A stretch of DNA of 44,599 nt from Hirudo medicinalis (lineage: Eukaryota > Annelida > Clitellata > Hirudinida > Hirudinidae), in the NCBI GenBank assembly GCA_011800805.1, contig MPNW01000414.1, positions 1-44,599 on the forward strand. The letters are read 5' to 3'. How positions within the stretch are numbered: the stretch's first letter is position 1; each line of letters opens with the position of its first letter. The position numbers and the translations under genes are program-made. The notes below the pieces were generated by a model that saw only the letters and a list, made by a program, of their open reading frames with translations, searched no databases and was not told where the DNA came from. This document shows positions 26,935 to 36,117 of this stretch, piece by piece.

Positions 26935-27668
26935 AAATTGCATTACTGGGTTACGGTAAAATGGGTCAAATCATCGAACGCTTTGCAACAGAAAGAGGTC
27001 ATAAAATAATTCTTAAAATAACGTCCGGTAATTTAGGCGAATTGACTAAAGCCGGTTTACAACAAGCTGATATAGCTATCGATTTTAGTACGCCCAGCAC
27101 CGTTGTAAATAACATTTACGCCTGCTTTGAAGCTAATTTACCCATTGTTGTGGGTACAACCGGCTGGTATGGTCAATTGCAAGAAGTAAAAACAGTTTGT
27201 TTAAACAGTAACAAATCCATCCTTTATGGCTCTAACTTTAGCGTGGGAGTAAATATTTTTTTTCACATCAATAAAATTTTGGCAAAAGTGATGAATAATT
27301 ATCCGGTTTATGAAGTGCAGATTGAAGAGATACATCATACAGAAAAACTGGATGCGCCCAGCGGCACGGCCATAACCATTGCAGAAGAAATTATCAACCG
27401 GCTAAACCGTAAAAATGAGTGGGTTAATGAACCGGCCGATACCTCATCGCCCAAAAAATTAAACAGCGAACAGTTGCTGATAGAATCGCACAGAATTCAA
27501 CAGGTACCCGGTACGCATACGGTAATTTACAGCTCAGAAATTGACGATATTGAAATTAAACATACCGCTCATAACAGAGATGGTTTTGCATTAGGTGCGG
27601 TAATGGCGGCAGAGTGGTTAAAAAATAAACAAGGTTTCTATAATATAACAGAGGTTTTTAATTTTTAA
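26931..27668 (+). CDS. dapB: 4-hydroxy-tetrahydrodipicolinate reductase
   Basis: 245 aa. DapB reduces hydroxy-tetrahydrodipicolinate with NAD(P)H in the lysine and meso-diaminopimelate pathway, feeding peptidoglycan. The Rossmann motif is ALLGYGKMGQIIERFA (3-18), then IDFSTPSTVVNN and VGTTGWYGQL. The catalytic and substrate signature is EEIHHTEKLDAPSGTA (about 139-154; the His-His and Lys of the active site). Length is near the 240-270 aa norm. The ATGA overlap with the gene before it and seven bases to lepB place it in the middle of the operon. Confidence 0.97.
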   Translation: MKIALLGYGKMGQIIERFATERGHKIILKITSGNLGELTKAGLQQADIAIDFSTPSTVVNNIYACFEANLPIVVGTTGWYGQLQEVKTVCLNSNKSILYGSNFSVGVNIFFHINKILAKVMNNYPVYEVQIEEIHHTEKLDAPSGTAITIAEEIINRLNRKNEWVNEPADTSSPKKLNSEQLLIESHRIQQVPGTHTVIYSSEIDDIEIKHTAHNRDGFALGAVMAAEWLKNKQGFYNITEVFNF

Positions 27669-27675
27669 GAATAAA

Positions 27676-28866
27676 GTGAACTGGAAGTTTTGGAAAAAAA
27701 GAGGTAATCCATCAACCCCTCCCTCAAAAAAATCAAAGGTAAGAGAATGGATTGACGCCATTATTTTTGCGGTAGTTGCGGCAACCATTATCAGGATGTT
27801 TTTTATTGAAGCCTATACCATTCCAACAGGCTCTATGGAAAAATCTTTACTTGTTGGAGATTTTCTTTTCGTAAGCAAAGTTAATTACGGCGCTCGTATA
27901 CCTATAACGCCGATTGCGTTTCCGTTTGCGCATCATACCATGCCCTTTATAGGTACAAAAACCTATTGGGACGGAGTGCAATGGAAATACAGACGCCTTC
28001 CGGGTTTTCAAAAGATTAAAAATAACGATATTGTGATATTTAATTTTCCCGAAGGAGATACCGTAGCATTACAAGCGCAAGACGATAATTATTACCAAAT
28101 GGTTATGCGTAGCGGAAGAGCAGCCGTTTGGGCTAATTACAGCATTGATTATCGTCCGGTTGATAAACGCGAAAACTTTATTAAACGTTGCATAGGCATT
28201 GCTGGCGATACCATTTCGATGGCGGGAGGCTTGGTTAAGATAAACGGCAAAAATTTACCCTTGGAGCCAACAGGATGGTTTTCTTATCTTGTAGAGTTTA
28301 ATACCTCAGAGGTAAACATGAAAATGTTTGAGAACATGGGTTTTCAAACCATTCAAACCGGGATGCCTAATGTTTACCAATTTGATGGTACGCCGGCAAT
28401 GGTAGAAAAACTAAAAAAGTCAGAATATGTTAAATCTGTCAAAGAGATTTTGGCGCCTGCCAATGAGTACGATCAAACGATTTTTCCGCACGATCCTAAA
28501 CGGAAATGGAATATAGATAATTGGGGCCCTTTTATTATTCCCAAAAAAGGCTGGACAGTTAATCTGGACAGCGCCTCTATGCCGCTTTACGAAAGAGCCA
28601 TCCGAATTTACGAAGGCAACAAACTGGATAAAAAAGAAAACCACTGGTACATTAACGATAAAAAAGCAACCAACTACACCTTTAAAATGGATTATTATTG
28701 GATGATGGGAGATAACCGACACAATTCAGCAGATTCCAGAATTTGGGGCTTTGTACCCGAAGATCATATTGTGGGTAAAGCCATATTTATTTGGATGAGT
28801 TTTGACAGCCAAGTCTCATGGTTTAACAAAATCAGATGGAAACGAATATTTTCCGGAATACATTAG
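27676..28866 (+). CDS. lepB: Signal peptidase I, Bacteroidota long form
   Basis: 396 aa, GTG start (a TTG/ATG alternative nearby does not exist in frame). One N-terminal membrane helix (IDAIIFAVVAATIIRMFFIEA) precedes the catalytic Ser box IPTGSMEKSLLVGDFLFVSK (about 51-70). The Lys box is FIKRCIGIAGDTISMAGG, and box E is MMGDNRHNSADSRIWG, close to the C-terminus (FVPEDHIVGKAIFIWMS). A long insert of about 130 residues between the Lys box and box E is the usual Bacteroidota extension. It removes signal peptides outside the inner membrane. It is the last gene of the parA operon. Confidence 0.95.
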   Translation: MNWKFWKKRGNPSTPPSKKSKVREWIDAIIFAVVAATIIRMFFIEAYTIPTGSMEKSLLVGDFLFVSKVNYGARIPITPIAFPFAHHTMPFIGTKTYWDGVQWKYRRLPGFQKIKNNDIVIFNFPEGDTVALQAQDDNYYQMVMRSGRAAVWANYSIDYRPVDKRENFIKRCIGIAGDTISMAGGLVKINGKNLPLEPTGWFSYLVEFNTSEVNMKMFENMGFQTIQTGMPNVYQFDGTPAMVEKLKKSEYVKSVKEILAPANEYDQTIFPHDPKRKWNIDNWGPFIIPKKGWTVNLDSASMPLYERAIRIYEGNKLDKKENHWYINDKKATNYTFKMDYYWMMGDNRHNSADSRIWGFVPEDHIVGKAIFIWMSFDSQVSWFNKIRWKRIFSGIH

Positions 28867-28963
28867 CCGAAAAAAAAGGTTTCAAAAAAAATTTATTGAA
28901 AAACCGATGTCTGATAAGTTATCGGCTCTCATGCCGCAACCATATGAAAATAGCTTAAAGAAA

Positions 28964-28992
28964 AGAGGTTGTCTTTTTTAAAAACAACCTCT
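28964..28992 (-). terminator. Rho-independent terminator of the PEBP lipoprotein gene
   Basis: AGAGGTTGT (28964-28972) pairs with ACAACCTCT (28984-28992) around an 11-base loop. Read on the minus strand the stem is followed by TTTTCTTTAAG, a fair U-tract, so it suits the leftward gene ending at 29006. It may also stop the lepB operon arriving from the left. Confidence 0.6.
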
Positions 28993-29005
28993 CGTTTAAA
29001 AATTA

Positions 29006-29845
29006 TCATGTGCGCTTTAACGGTTTAACCTGCCCAACAGGTTTTGTTTTAAAAGTTCCTGTAATAGACGTGCTTGACAAAATATGACCGCTTAATTGCT
29101 GCTCTGCTTGCGCTTTAAATCTAGGGGGCGGATTATCGTCATTGCTAAAGTAATCGGCAGGCAAATCTAAAGCAAAAATTGTAATTTGACAGGTATGTTT
29201 TTCTCCTGCCGGCGGACAGGGGCCTTGATAATGGATGGAATTTTCTCGTATCGAAGGTTCGTTTTCTGCCAATGAATTTTTGTCGGCAGACAGGTTATAA
29301 ACAACCCAATTTGAATAATTATTTAACAAGTCCTGACTGTCTTCTTCTATTCTTTCCATAGTAATAAGATACGAAGTTGTTGCTAAAGGAGCATTTATCC
29401 AACTGAGTTGGGGCGAAACATTTAAATGAGCAACATGCTTTTTATCCATACCGAAATATTTTAGCGGAATCTCGCCACCATCGGTAAAACCTGTACTGCT
29501 TAACGAAAAAACATTCCATTTAGCATACAAGGTAAGATTAGTAGTAATGGTTGTTGAGGCCGAAAAAGGAGTAGTTCTTGCTTGGCTGTCGGTATACCAT
29601 CCGCCAAAGGCAAAGCCTTTTTTTGTTGGGCCGGCAGGTAAAGTAAGGGTATCTCCCGGTTTTACGGTGATAACGTTTATTGTTGAACCGTTTTTGCTGT
29701 CAAAAGTAACCCTGTAAGTTGGCGTAGCAACTTCAGGTATTTCTTTCTTCTTATTACACGAAAAAAAGAATGAAGCTATCGTAGTAACTAACCATACCAA
29801 TAACCCCACATAAAGTTGAGCGAAATTTTGTGTTTGTTTTACCAT
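29006..29845 (-). CDS. Lipoprotein with InlB-type repeat fused to a YbhB/YbcL (PEBP) domain
   Basis: 279 aa. A hydrophobic N-terminus ends in the lipobox FFFSC (Cys about residue 30), so it is a lipoprotein. Residues 43-111 form one Listeria-Bacteroides (Flg_new/InlB B) repeat: YRVTFDSKNGSTINVITVKP, GYTF-like GFAFGGWYTDS and NLTLYAKWN. From about 113 the phosphatidylethanolamine-binding-like domain follows, with GGEIPLKYFGMD, SPQLSWINAP, NWVVYNLSAD and GPCPPAGEKHTCQITIFALD. Such a one-repeat fusion is unusual. It may be displayed on the cell surface; the ligand is not known. It is a single gene with its own terminator. Confidence 0.82.
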   Translation of the reverse strand: MVKQTQNFAQLYVGLLVWLVTTIASFFFSCNKKKEIPEVATPTYRVTFDSKNGSTINVITVKPGDTLTLPAGPTKKGFAFGGWYTDSQARTTPFSASTTITTNLTLYAKWNVFSLSSTGFTDGGEIPLKYFGMDKKHVAHLNVSPQLSWINAPLATTSYLITMERIEEDSQDLLNNYSNWVVYNLSADKNSLAENEPSIRENSIHYQGPCPPAGEKHTCQITIFALDLPADYFSNDDNPPPRFKAQAEQQLSGHILSSTSITGTFKTKPVGQVKPLKRT

Positions 29846-30020
29846 GTTATTAGTTTAAGTATATAAAACATAAATTATTGATTTCTAAAAGAAAAAGGTT
29901 TAAATGCGTTAATTTTATTTGCCTGAAAAATTTAGCGGCAAAAATAATGATAATTTTTGTTTAATGCAACAAATTTGTTACAATTGTTTTTGATTGCTTT
30001 CGATGTAATTGTCTGATTAT

Positions 30021-30280
30021 TTAGCGGTATAACCCTGCGATATTTGCAATAACCGGCCTGTCAAAAGAGTTTATCTCGGAAATATCTGCGGTTTAATTTG
30101 TAAGCAAGTTGGTTTAAATATAATTGCAGGTACTTTTGTTTGATTTTGTAGAATTGCTTAAGAGATTTCTTTAACATTGCTGATGGCAATGGACGCCCAT
30201 TTGAAGGTATTTTTGGCAGTTTCTTTGTCTGATTTTTCAGTAATATGAATTTTACTCGCATTGCTTACAGCGGCATGTAC
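30021..30280 (-). pseudogene. Decayed 3' end of an IS1595-type transposase
   Basis: Minus-strand frames here match the C-terminus of ISXO2/IS1595-type transposases. One frame gives HITEKSDKETAKNTFKWAS and IAISNVKEIS before a stop; another continues with KYLQLYLNQLAYKLNRRYF and RDKLF, stops, and a one-base shift then gives DRPVIANIAGLYR. At least two frameshifts are therefore present and the N-terminal two thirds, with the catalytic residues, are absent. The same C-terminal pattern occurs at the right edge of the window. The rest of 29846-30386 shows no gene. Confidence 0.75.
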
Positions 30281-30358
30281 AGATAGTTTTTATATAAAAT
30301 GTTCTTTACTTTTCCATTTACATACTATGCCTGTTTTCCGATAAAGCAACATAATTAT

Positions 30359-30366
30359 TACCTTTG
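30359..30366 (+). promoter_or_regulatory. Promoter -7 box for truB-ribF
   Basis: TACCTTTG, the most typical Bacteroidota -7 sequence, with a TTTT stretch at 30334-30337 near the upstream-box position. The truB ATG is 20 bases downstream. Confidence 0.55.
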
Positions 30367-30386
30367 CCAAAAATTTTCTTCAGGGT

Positions 30387-31112
30387 ATGAGTACTCCGTT
30401 TAGTGATTTCAATTTTGTAGAGGGAGCGGTTCTTCCGGTTAATAAACCATACAAATGGACCTCTTTTGATGTAGTTAATAAAATTCGTAGCGCCTTAAAA
30501 CCTCACAAAATAAAGGTTGGACATGCCGGAACTTTAGACCCCTTGGCTACAGGGCTGCTTATTGTATGCACCGGAAAACTTACCAAGCAAACAGAACAGT
30601 ACCAAGCAGAAGAAAAAGAATATACCGGAACACTTGTTTTAGGAGCCACCACCCCCTCGTTTGATTTGGAAACCGACATTGAAAAAAATTACCCAACCGA
30701 ACACCTTAACGAAAAGCAAATACACCAAGCAGCTACCCTTTTTATTGGTAATATTGAACAATACCCTCCCGCACATTCGGCTGTAAAAGTAAACGGAGAG
30801 CGTTTATATACCAAAGCTCGGCAAGGCGAAGAGATAGAACTGCCAAAACGCACCGTAACCATAAAGGCCTTTGAAATTACCCGTATCAACCTGCCCGAAG
30901 TTGATTTCAGCGTGATATGCGGCAAAGGAACTTATATCAGATCTTTAGTGTCTGATTTTGGTAAAGAACTACAAAGCGGAGCTTATCTAGCTAAACTTAC
31001 CCGTACCCGCAGCGGCAATTTTTTGCTCCAAAATACTTTTGAATTAAAAGATTTAATCGCTTTTCTTTGCAAAAAAAGCGAAAAAAAATTCTCTCAAAGG
31101 TTAGCTAAATAA
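30387..31112 (+). CDS. truB: tRNA pseudouridine(55) synthase
   Basis: 241 aa. TruB makes the pseudouridine in the T-loop of tRNAs. The N-terminus has LPVNKPYKWTSFDVVNKIR, and the catalytic Asp is in GHAGTLDPLATGLLIVCTG (about 48-66). KEYTGTLVLGATTPSFDLET and QYPPAHSAVKVNGERLYTKA are other conserved blocks; CGKGTYIRSLVSDFG lies near the end. Length fits the short bacterial form without a PUA domain. In many relatives truB stands next to uppP; here it lies 15 kb away and pairs with ribF instead. Confidence 0.96.
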   Translation: MSTPFSDFNFVEGAVLPVNKPYKWTSFDVVNKIRSALKPHKIKVGHAGTLDPLATGLLIVCTGKLTKQTEQYQAEEKEYTGTLVLGATTPSFDLETDIEKNYPTEHLNEKQIHQAATLFIGNIEQYPPAHSAVKVNGERLYTKARQGEEIELPKRTVTIKAFEITRINLPEVDFSVICGKGTYIRSLVSDFGKELQSGAYLAKLTRTRSGNFLLQNTFELKDLIAFLCKKSEKKFSQRLAK

Positions 31113-31178
31113 CACAGAAAACATCAAAATAAATATCCTCAAACAAAAATAATTCAACTTTACTACATAAATTACGTT

Positions 31179-32156
31179 TTGAAAATTTATCATAACCTAA
31201 ACAATTTTACCAAGCTTAACAATGCGATTGTAACCATCGGCACGTTTGACGGGGTTCATTTAGGGCATCAAAAAATTATAAAAAGAATGACCGAATTGGC
31301 CAAAAGTACCCACGGAGAAACCGTTATTTTAACTTTTTTTCCGCATCCGCGAATGATCGTCGACTGTGAAAATCAGCAATTAAAAGTGATTAATACCATT
31401 CAGGAAAAAGCAAAAATATTGGAAGATTTAGGGGTAAATCATCTCATCATTACTCCCTTTACCCGCGATTTTTCCAATCTTTCTCCTGCAGATTATATCA
31501 AAAACATTTTGATTGACCAAATTGGTACCAAGCATATTATTGTAGGATACGACCATCGTTTTGGGAAAAACCGCTCCGGAGGCATGGCTCACCTGCAAAA
31601 TTTTAGCAAACAATACGGTTTTACCGTTGAGGAAATTGCCGAACAAGATATCCATGACGTAGCCGTAAGCTCAACTAAAATCAGAATCGCTCTGCTAAAA
31701 GGCAATGTAAGTTTGGCAAAAGATTATCTGGGGTATTATTTTTCCATAAACGGTTTGGTAATAAAAGGAGATAAAATAGGAAGAGCCATTGGTTTTCCTA
31801 CCGCCAATCTTTTTGTGGAAGAAACACATAAGCTAATACCCTGCGATGGGATTTATGCGGTAACTATTGAAATGGAGCTCGGTTGTTTAGGCACAAAATT
31901 AAAATCTGAAACCTTTAAACAGCCCTACAAAGGCATGGCCTATATCGGTAAGCGCCCAACTATTAATAGCATGATGCGAAATATTGAAGTAAATATTTTT
32001 AATTTTAACAAAGAAATTTACGGGCAAACCATTAAAATAAATTTTATGAAATTTTTGCGCCACGACGTAAAATTTACAAACTTGGAAGTTCTTACCGCAC
32101 AATTACATCAAGATAAAGCAGATACCCTGTCTTTTTTTAAAAATTTAGAAAAATAA
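31179..32156 (+). CDS. ribF: Bifunctional riboflavin kinase/FAD synthetase
   Basis: 325 aa; converts riboflavin to FMN and then FAD. The adenylyltransferase half has IVTIGTFDGVHLGHQKII (about 18-35), including the GTFDGVHxGH signature, ILTFFPHPRMIV and the later STKIRIALLKGNV. The kinase half has GDKIGRAIGFPTANLF and AYIGKRPTIN. The start is a TTG at 31179 giving MKIYHNLNNF, which agrees with homologues; no in-frame ATG occurs before residue 37, which would cut the active site. It is 66 bases after truB and likely in its operon. Confidence 0.95.
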   Translation: MKIYHNLNNFTKLNNAIVTIGTFDGVHLGHQKIIKRMTELAKSTHGETVILTFFPHPRMIVDCENQQLKVINTIQEKAKILEDLGVNHLIITPFTRDFSNLSPADYIKNILIDQIGTKHIIVGYDHRFGKNRSGGMAHLQNFSKQYGFTVEEIAEQDIHDVAVSSTKIRIALLKGNVSLAKDYLGYYFSINGLVIKGDKIGRAIGFPTANLFVEETHKLIPCDGIYAVTIEMELGCLGTKLKSETFKQPYKGMAYIGKRPTINSMMRNIEVNIFNFNKEIYGQTIKINFMKFLRHDVKFTNLEVLTAQLHQDKADTLSFFKNLEK

Positions 32157-32178
32157 ACCGATTTATCATTACTTTTTT

Positions 32179-33015
32179 ATGTGCATGAAAAATTTAATAG
32201 TTATTTTTTTTTCTTTCATAACTGTCATCGGCTTTGCCCAAAAACCAACCGCACAACCATTTTTTTTAGGCCAAACCGAAGAGTTTGTATCAAATACGCT
32301 TGCAGAAACCAGAATTTTAAACATTTATTTACCTGCCGATTACAGGCCAAATGACAACAATAAATATCCGGTAGTTTACCTTTTAGACGGCTCGGCCGAT
32401 GAGGATTTTATTCATGTAACGGGCCTATATCATTTCAACAGCTTTCAATGGGTAAACCGCACGCCTAGATCAATTATCGTAGGCATTGTAAATGTAAACC
32501 GTAAACGTGATTTTACTTTTCCGTCTGATGTTCAGGCAGATATGTACAGATGTACAAGTTGTGGCCAATCAGAAAAATTCATCAACTTTATTGAAAAAGA
32601 ATTACAACCCTATATCGAAAAAAAATACCGGACAACCGATTCTAAAACAATTATCGGACAAACTTTGGGCGGTTTGCTGGCTACTGAAATTTTAATGAAA
32701 AAGCCTAAACTCTTTAATCAGTACATCATTGTCAGCCCTGATTTATGGTGGGATAATGCTTCCATTTTGCAACTGAAACCCAATATCACTGAAAGCGTTT
32801 TGGTTTATATTGGCGTAGGTAAAGAAGGTTTGGCACCTACCCCTGCTCCACATATAATAGAGGTAGAAGCTAATTTACTGGCTGATAAACTTGAGAGAGA
32901 GGGCGGAAATAATGTAAAATCATTTTTTGATTATCTGCCTTACGAAAACCGAAATTCTGTCGGTCATCAGGCAGTTATTAACGCATTGAAATTTTTTAGT
33001 CAACAACAAAGATAA
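32179..33015 (+). CDS. Secreted esterase-like alpha/beta hydrolase (nucleophile replaced)
   Basis: 278 aa (ATG 32185 would drop two residues). The signal peptide is MKNLIVIFFSFITVIGFAQ. The fold is that of putative esterases of the esterase-D/IroE type: ILNIYLPADYRP, YPVVYLLDGSADEDF, ELQPYIEKKYRTTDS, then TIIGQTLGGLLATEI and YIIVSPDLWWDN, with a late GHQAVINALKF giving the expected His. The nucleophile motif normally reads G-x-S-x-G-G, but here the Ser is Thr (GQTLGG, codon ACT at about residue 159). Activity is therefore doubtful. It follows ribF after 22 bases. Confidence 0.8.
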   Translation: MCMKNLIVIFFSFITVIGFAQKPTAQPFFLGQTEEFVSNTLAETRILNIYLPADYRPNDNNKYPVVYLLDGSADEDFIHVTGLYHFNSFQWVNRTPRSIIVGIVNVNRKRDFTFPSDVQADMYRCTSCGQSEKFINFIEKELQPYIEKKYRTTDSKTIIGQTLGGLLATEILMKKPKLFNQYIIVSPDLWWDNASILQLKPNITESVLVYIGVGKEGLAPTPAPHIIEVEANLLADKLEREGGNNVKSFFDYLPYENRNSVGHQAVINALKFFSQQQR

Positions 33016-33086
33016 AATACAGATTAGGTATGGAATAAAATATTTTTTTAGTACATTTAAAGACAACCACCCGTTCTTATACTATA

Positions 33087-35300
33087 ATGACTCATTTTCC
33101 TGAACTGATTGCCGATCTTGGACTTATTCTTGGCGCTGCTGCCCTAACCACGCTTATCTTTAAAAAAATAAAACAGCCTTTGGTATTGGGTTATATTTTG
33201 GCAGGTATTCTTGTTGGGCCATACTTCCAGCTCATACCTACAGTTACCGACCATAAAAGTATTACCATTTGGGCAGAAATTGGCGTTATCTTTTTACTGT
33301 TTAACCTAGGTTTAGAGTTCAGCTTTAAAAAGTTGGCAAAGGTGGGCGGCTCGGCCGGTATTACAGCCACTATTAACGTACTTTGCATATTTGGTTTAGG
33401 GGTTATTATGGGGATGCTTTTAGGCTGGAAAACGAACGATTGTATTTTTTTAGGCGGCATTGTGTGCATTTCATCAACCACCATTATTATAAGAGCTTTT
33501 GAAGAACTTAATTTAAAACATAAAAAGTTTGCAAGCTTGGTGTTTGGCGTACTTATTGTGGAAGACCTTTTTGCCATTTTATTATTGGTTTTACTTACCA
33601 CGCTGGGAGGAGCAAGCGGTTCAATTGGAGAAGCAATGCTTGTTGGCGTATTTAAATTAGTTTTTTTTCTTACGCTGTGGTTCTTGGCAGGAATTTTTAT
33701 CATTCCAACTTTTTTAAAGGCTACTAAAAAATTAATGAATGATGAAACCATGCTGGTGGTATCTCTGGCTTTATGTTTAATGATGGTGTTATTGGCTGTA
33801 AAGGTTGGGTTTTCGCCCGCACTGGGAGCCTTTATCATGGGGTCTATCTTGGCAGAAACAACAGCGGCCGAACGTATAGAACATCTTACCAAATCGGTAA
33901 AAGATTTTTTCGGCGCCGTATTTTTTGTTTCTGTCGGAATGATGATTGACCCACAAGTATTAGCAGAGTATTGGGTGCCTGTGGTTACCATTTCTATGGG
34001 TACCATTATAGGGAAATTTTTATTTGGCGGCATTGGCGCATTAGTGTCGGGTCAACCTTTAAAAATTGCCGTACAAAGCGGTTTAAGTTTAACACAAATC
34101 GGAGAATTTTCATTTATTATTGCAGCTTTGGGCTTAAGTTTGCAAGCTACCAGCAATTACCTCTATCCCATTGCTGTTGCCGTTTCGGCTATAACTACCT
34201 TTACAACTCCTTATTTAATCAGGCTTGCTGATCCAACAGATCGGTTTTTGAATCGGATACTTCCACAAAAATGGCTTGATGGTATTACAAACTATAGTTC
34301 CAGTACTGCCGGTATTACAACGCTTAGCGATTGGCGCAAACTTTTACGCAGTTACGCCTCCAACACCCTTATTCATGGCGTTATATTAACAAGTATTGTT
34401 TTACTTTCAGGAAATTTTTTGAAGAGATATATTGTTAACTATTTTGGCGAAAACGGCATTGTAGCAACTTTAATGCTTACTTTAATTTTAATGGCTCCTT
34501 TTATTTGGGCGCTCTCTATACGCCGAATTGAAAGAAAAGCATACTCGCATTTATGGTTAAACAAACGATATACCCGCGGTCCGCTCGTTGTCATTGAACT
34601 TTTGAGAGGAGTGATGGGCATTTTTTTTGTTGCATTTCTAATCAATCAGTTTTACAAAACTTGGATTGCCATTGCCATTGCCATTGTCTTAATTATTATC
34701 GGCATGATTATCTTCAGGCGTAAACTCCAAAGTTTTTATGACAGAATAGAGCATCGTTTTCTTTATAATTTAAATGAACGGGAGGCGGCCAACAAAAAAA
34801 CCGGCATTTTACCTTGGGATAGCCATTTATTTGAACTAACTGTTGCGCCCGAATCCGGCTTGGCAGGCAAAAGTTTAATTGAGCTGGCTTTAAGAGAGAG
34901 ATACGGCGTTAATATTGCCCTTATTGAACGTGGCACGCTCATGATTCCCACCCCCGGAAGAGAAGAAAAACTTTACCCCCATGATAAGGCGCTGGTAATT
35001 GGAACCGATGAGCAATTAAGTAACATTTCCCCTTTGTTTGACGGGGTTAAAGGCGATACGGGAAACAACTTCCCAAAACAAGACATGGCATTGCAAAAGA
35101 TTGTGGTAACCGGCAGCTCGCCTATTTTTAATTTGTCTATCAAAAACTCAGACATCAGAGAAAAAACCCTGGGTTTGGTGGTGGGCATTGAACGTAACGG
35201 GCAGCGCATTTTAAACCCCGACGGCGATTTTGTTTTTAAACAAGAAGATATCGTTTGGCTCGTAGCCGACGAGAAAAAGGTTAGCGCATGGCTTAAATAA
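33087..35300 (+). CDS. Kef-type cation:proton antiporter (CPA2 family) with TrkA-C domain
   Basis: 737 aa. The N-terminal 390 residues form the antiporter membrane domain with about 12 helices: LVLGYILAGILVGPYF, WAEIGVIFLLFNLGLEFSF, GGIVCISSTTIIIRAFEEL, VFGVLIVEDLFAILLLV and GFSPALGAFIMGSILAET. A second hydrophobic region of three helices lies at 430-555. The C-terminus carries TrkA-C/RCK-C regulatory units (LFELTVAPESGLAGKSLIEL; a second from about 650 with FNLSIKNSDIREKTLG). It likely exchanges K+ or Na+ for protons across the inner membrane. It is the last gene of the truB-side run. Confidence 0.9.
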   Translation: MTHFPELIADLGLILGAAALTTLIFKKIKQPLVLGYILAGILVGPYFQLIPTVTDHKSITIWAEIGVIFLLFNLGLEFSFKKLAKVGGSAGITATINVLCIFGLGVIMGMLLGWKTNDCIFLGGIVCISSTTIIIRAFEELNLKHKKFASLVFGVLIVEDLFAILLLVLLTTLGGASGSIGEAMLVGVFKLVFFLTLWFLAGIFIIPTFLKATKKLMNDETMLVVSLALCLMMVLLAVKVGFSPALGAFIMGSILAETTAAERIEHLTKSVKDFFGAVFFVSVGMMIDPQVLAEYWVPVVTISMGTIIGKFLFGGIGALVSGQPLKIAVQSGLSLTQIGEFSFIIAALGLSLQATSNYLYPIAVAVSAITTFTTPYLIRLADPTDRFLNRILPQKWLDGITNYSSSTAGITTLSDWRKLLRSYASNTLIHGVILTSIVLLSGNFLKRYIVNYFGENGIVATLMLTLILMAPFIWALSIRRIERKAYSHLWLNKRYTRGPLVVIELLRGVMGIFFVAFLINQFYKTWIAIAIAIVLIIIGMIIFRRKLQSFYDRIEHRFLYNLNEREAANKKTGILPWDSHLFELTVAPESGLAGKSLIELALRERYGVNIALIERGTLMIPTPGREEKLYPHDKALVIGTDEQLSNISPLFDGVKGDTGNNFPKQDMALQKIVVTGSSPIFNLSIKNSDIREKTLGLVVGIERNGQRILNPDGDFVFKQEDIVWLVADEKKVSAWLK

Positions 35301-35441
35301 ACACATAAAACAACTTAACGGCAATTATTCTCTTGGGCAGGATTCAGGCTTAAAGAAACCGGCTATATTATGGCTTGAGTTTTTTATCGTTTAACGGCTG
35401 TTTTCTAAAAATTTAAAGTCCTCAAACAAACCGACGATTTC

Positions 35442-36095
35442 TTATGCGTACAAAACAACAATTTGTTTAACAATGAGATAAAGCGCCAAACCCCAAAGAA
35501 GTAATGCTATAGAAATATTGATTAATCGGTTGCTTAAAGCAAATTTATCCTGAATATACCTGGCAAAATGCGCATAACCATATAAAACCAGCGCAGAGCC
35601 TAAACCAGAACCTATGCTAAAAACAATTAAAGACAAATAGCTGGTTTTAATCCATTCGTGCAACAGAATATAATTTCCGAAAAACAACCAAAAAGGTATT
35701 TGTACCGGATTTAACACGCCAAGCAGTATTCCATAAAATACGCTTCCTTTTTTACTTTGTTTACCTTTTTTAATTTTGGGAATTTTATTCCGATAAATCC
35801 AAGAAACAGTTCCCATCACTGAAAACAAACAGAGCATAAAAATATCCACAAAGGTATCTAAATGCACTTCGCTAATACTGCTGTTAAGGTTTACATCTGC
35901 AATTACCCAGCGCGCAAAACGCATCATCCCAAAGGTAAAAAAAATCTCTACACAAGAAAAAGTAATAATAAAAGACCACGCCTGACGCATGCCTTTGTTT
36001 ACAGTTAATTGCGCTACGGTAAGATTTATATTGCCCGGCGGAATATAACCCATTGCATTAACGATAAGGCCTATTAATAGTGTTAAAAGCAGCAT
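35442..36095 (-). CDS. LysE family amino-acid exporter-like protein
   Basis: 217 aa with six membrane helices and the LysE/RhtB start: LLIGLIVNAMGYIPPGNINLTVAQLTVNKGMRQA-type first loop (the PPGN motif at about 19-22). The gap between helices 3 and 4 is basic (KIPKIKKGKQSKKGS). Members export basic amino acids, homoserine or other small metabolites; the substrate cannot be named here. It converges with the Kef gene and lies downstream of uvrA on the same strand but has its own promoter box at 36118-36125. Confidence 0.8.
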   Translation of the reverse strand: MLLLTLLIGLIVNAMGYIPPGNINLTVAQLTVNKGMRQAWSFIITFSCVEIFFTFGMMRFARWVIADVNLNSSISEVHLDTFVDIFMLCLFSVMGTVSWIYRNKIPKIKKGKQSKKGSVFYGILLGVLNPVQIPFWLFFGNYILLHEWIKTSYLSLIVFSIGSGLGSALVLYGYAHFARYIQDKFALSNRLINISIALLLWGLALYLIVKQIVVLYA

Positions 36096-36117
36096 TGGGG
36101 GTAAAGATAATATTTTT

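Noticed and set aside
33191..34033. Long open frame of 280 codons on the minus strand
   Set aside because: It lies fully inside the Kef-type antiporter, has biased residues (many Ile, Lys, Pro, Thr) typical of an antisense shadow, and matches no family.
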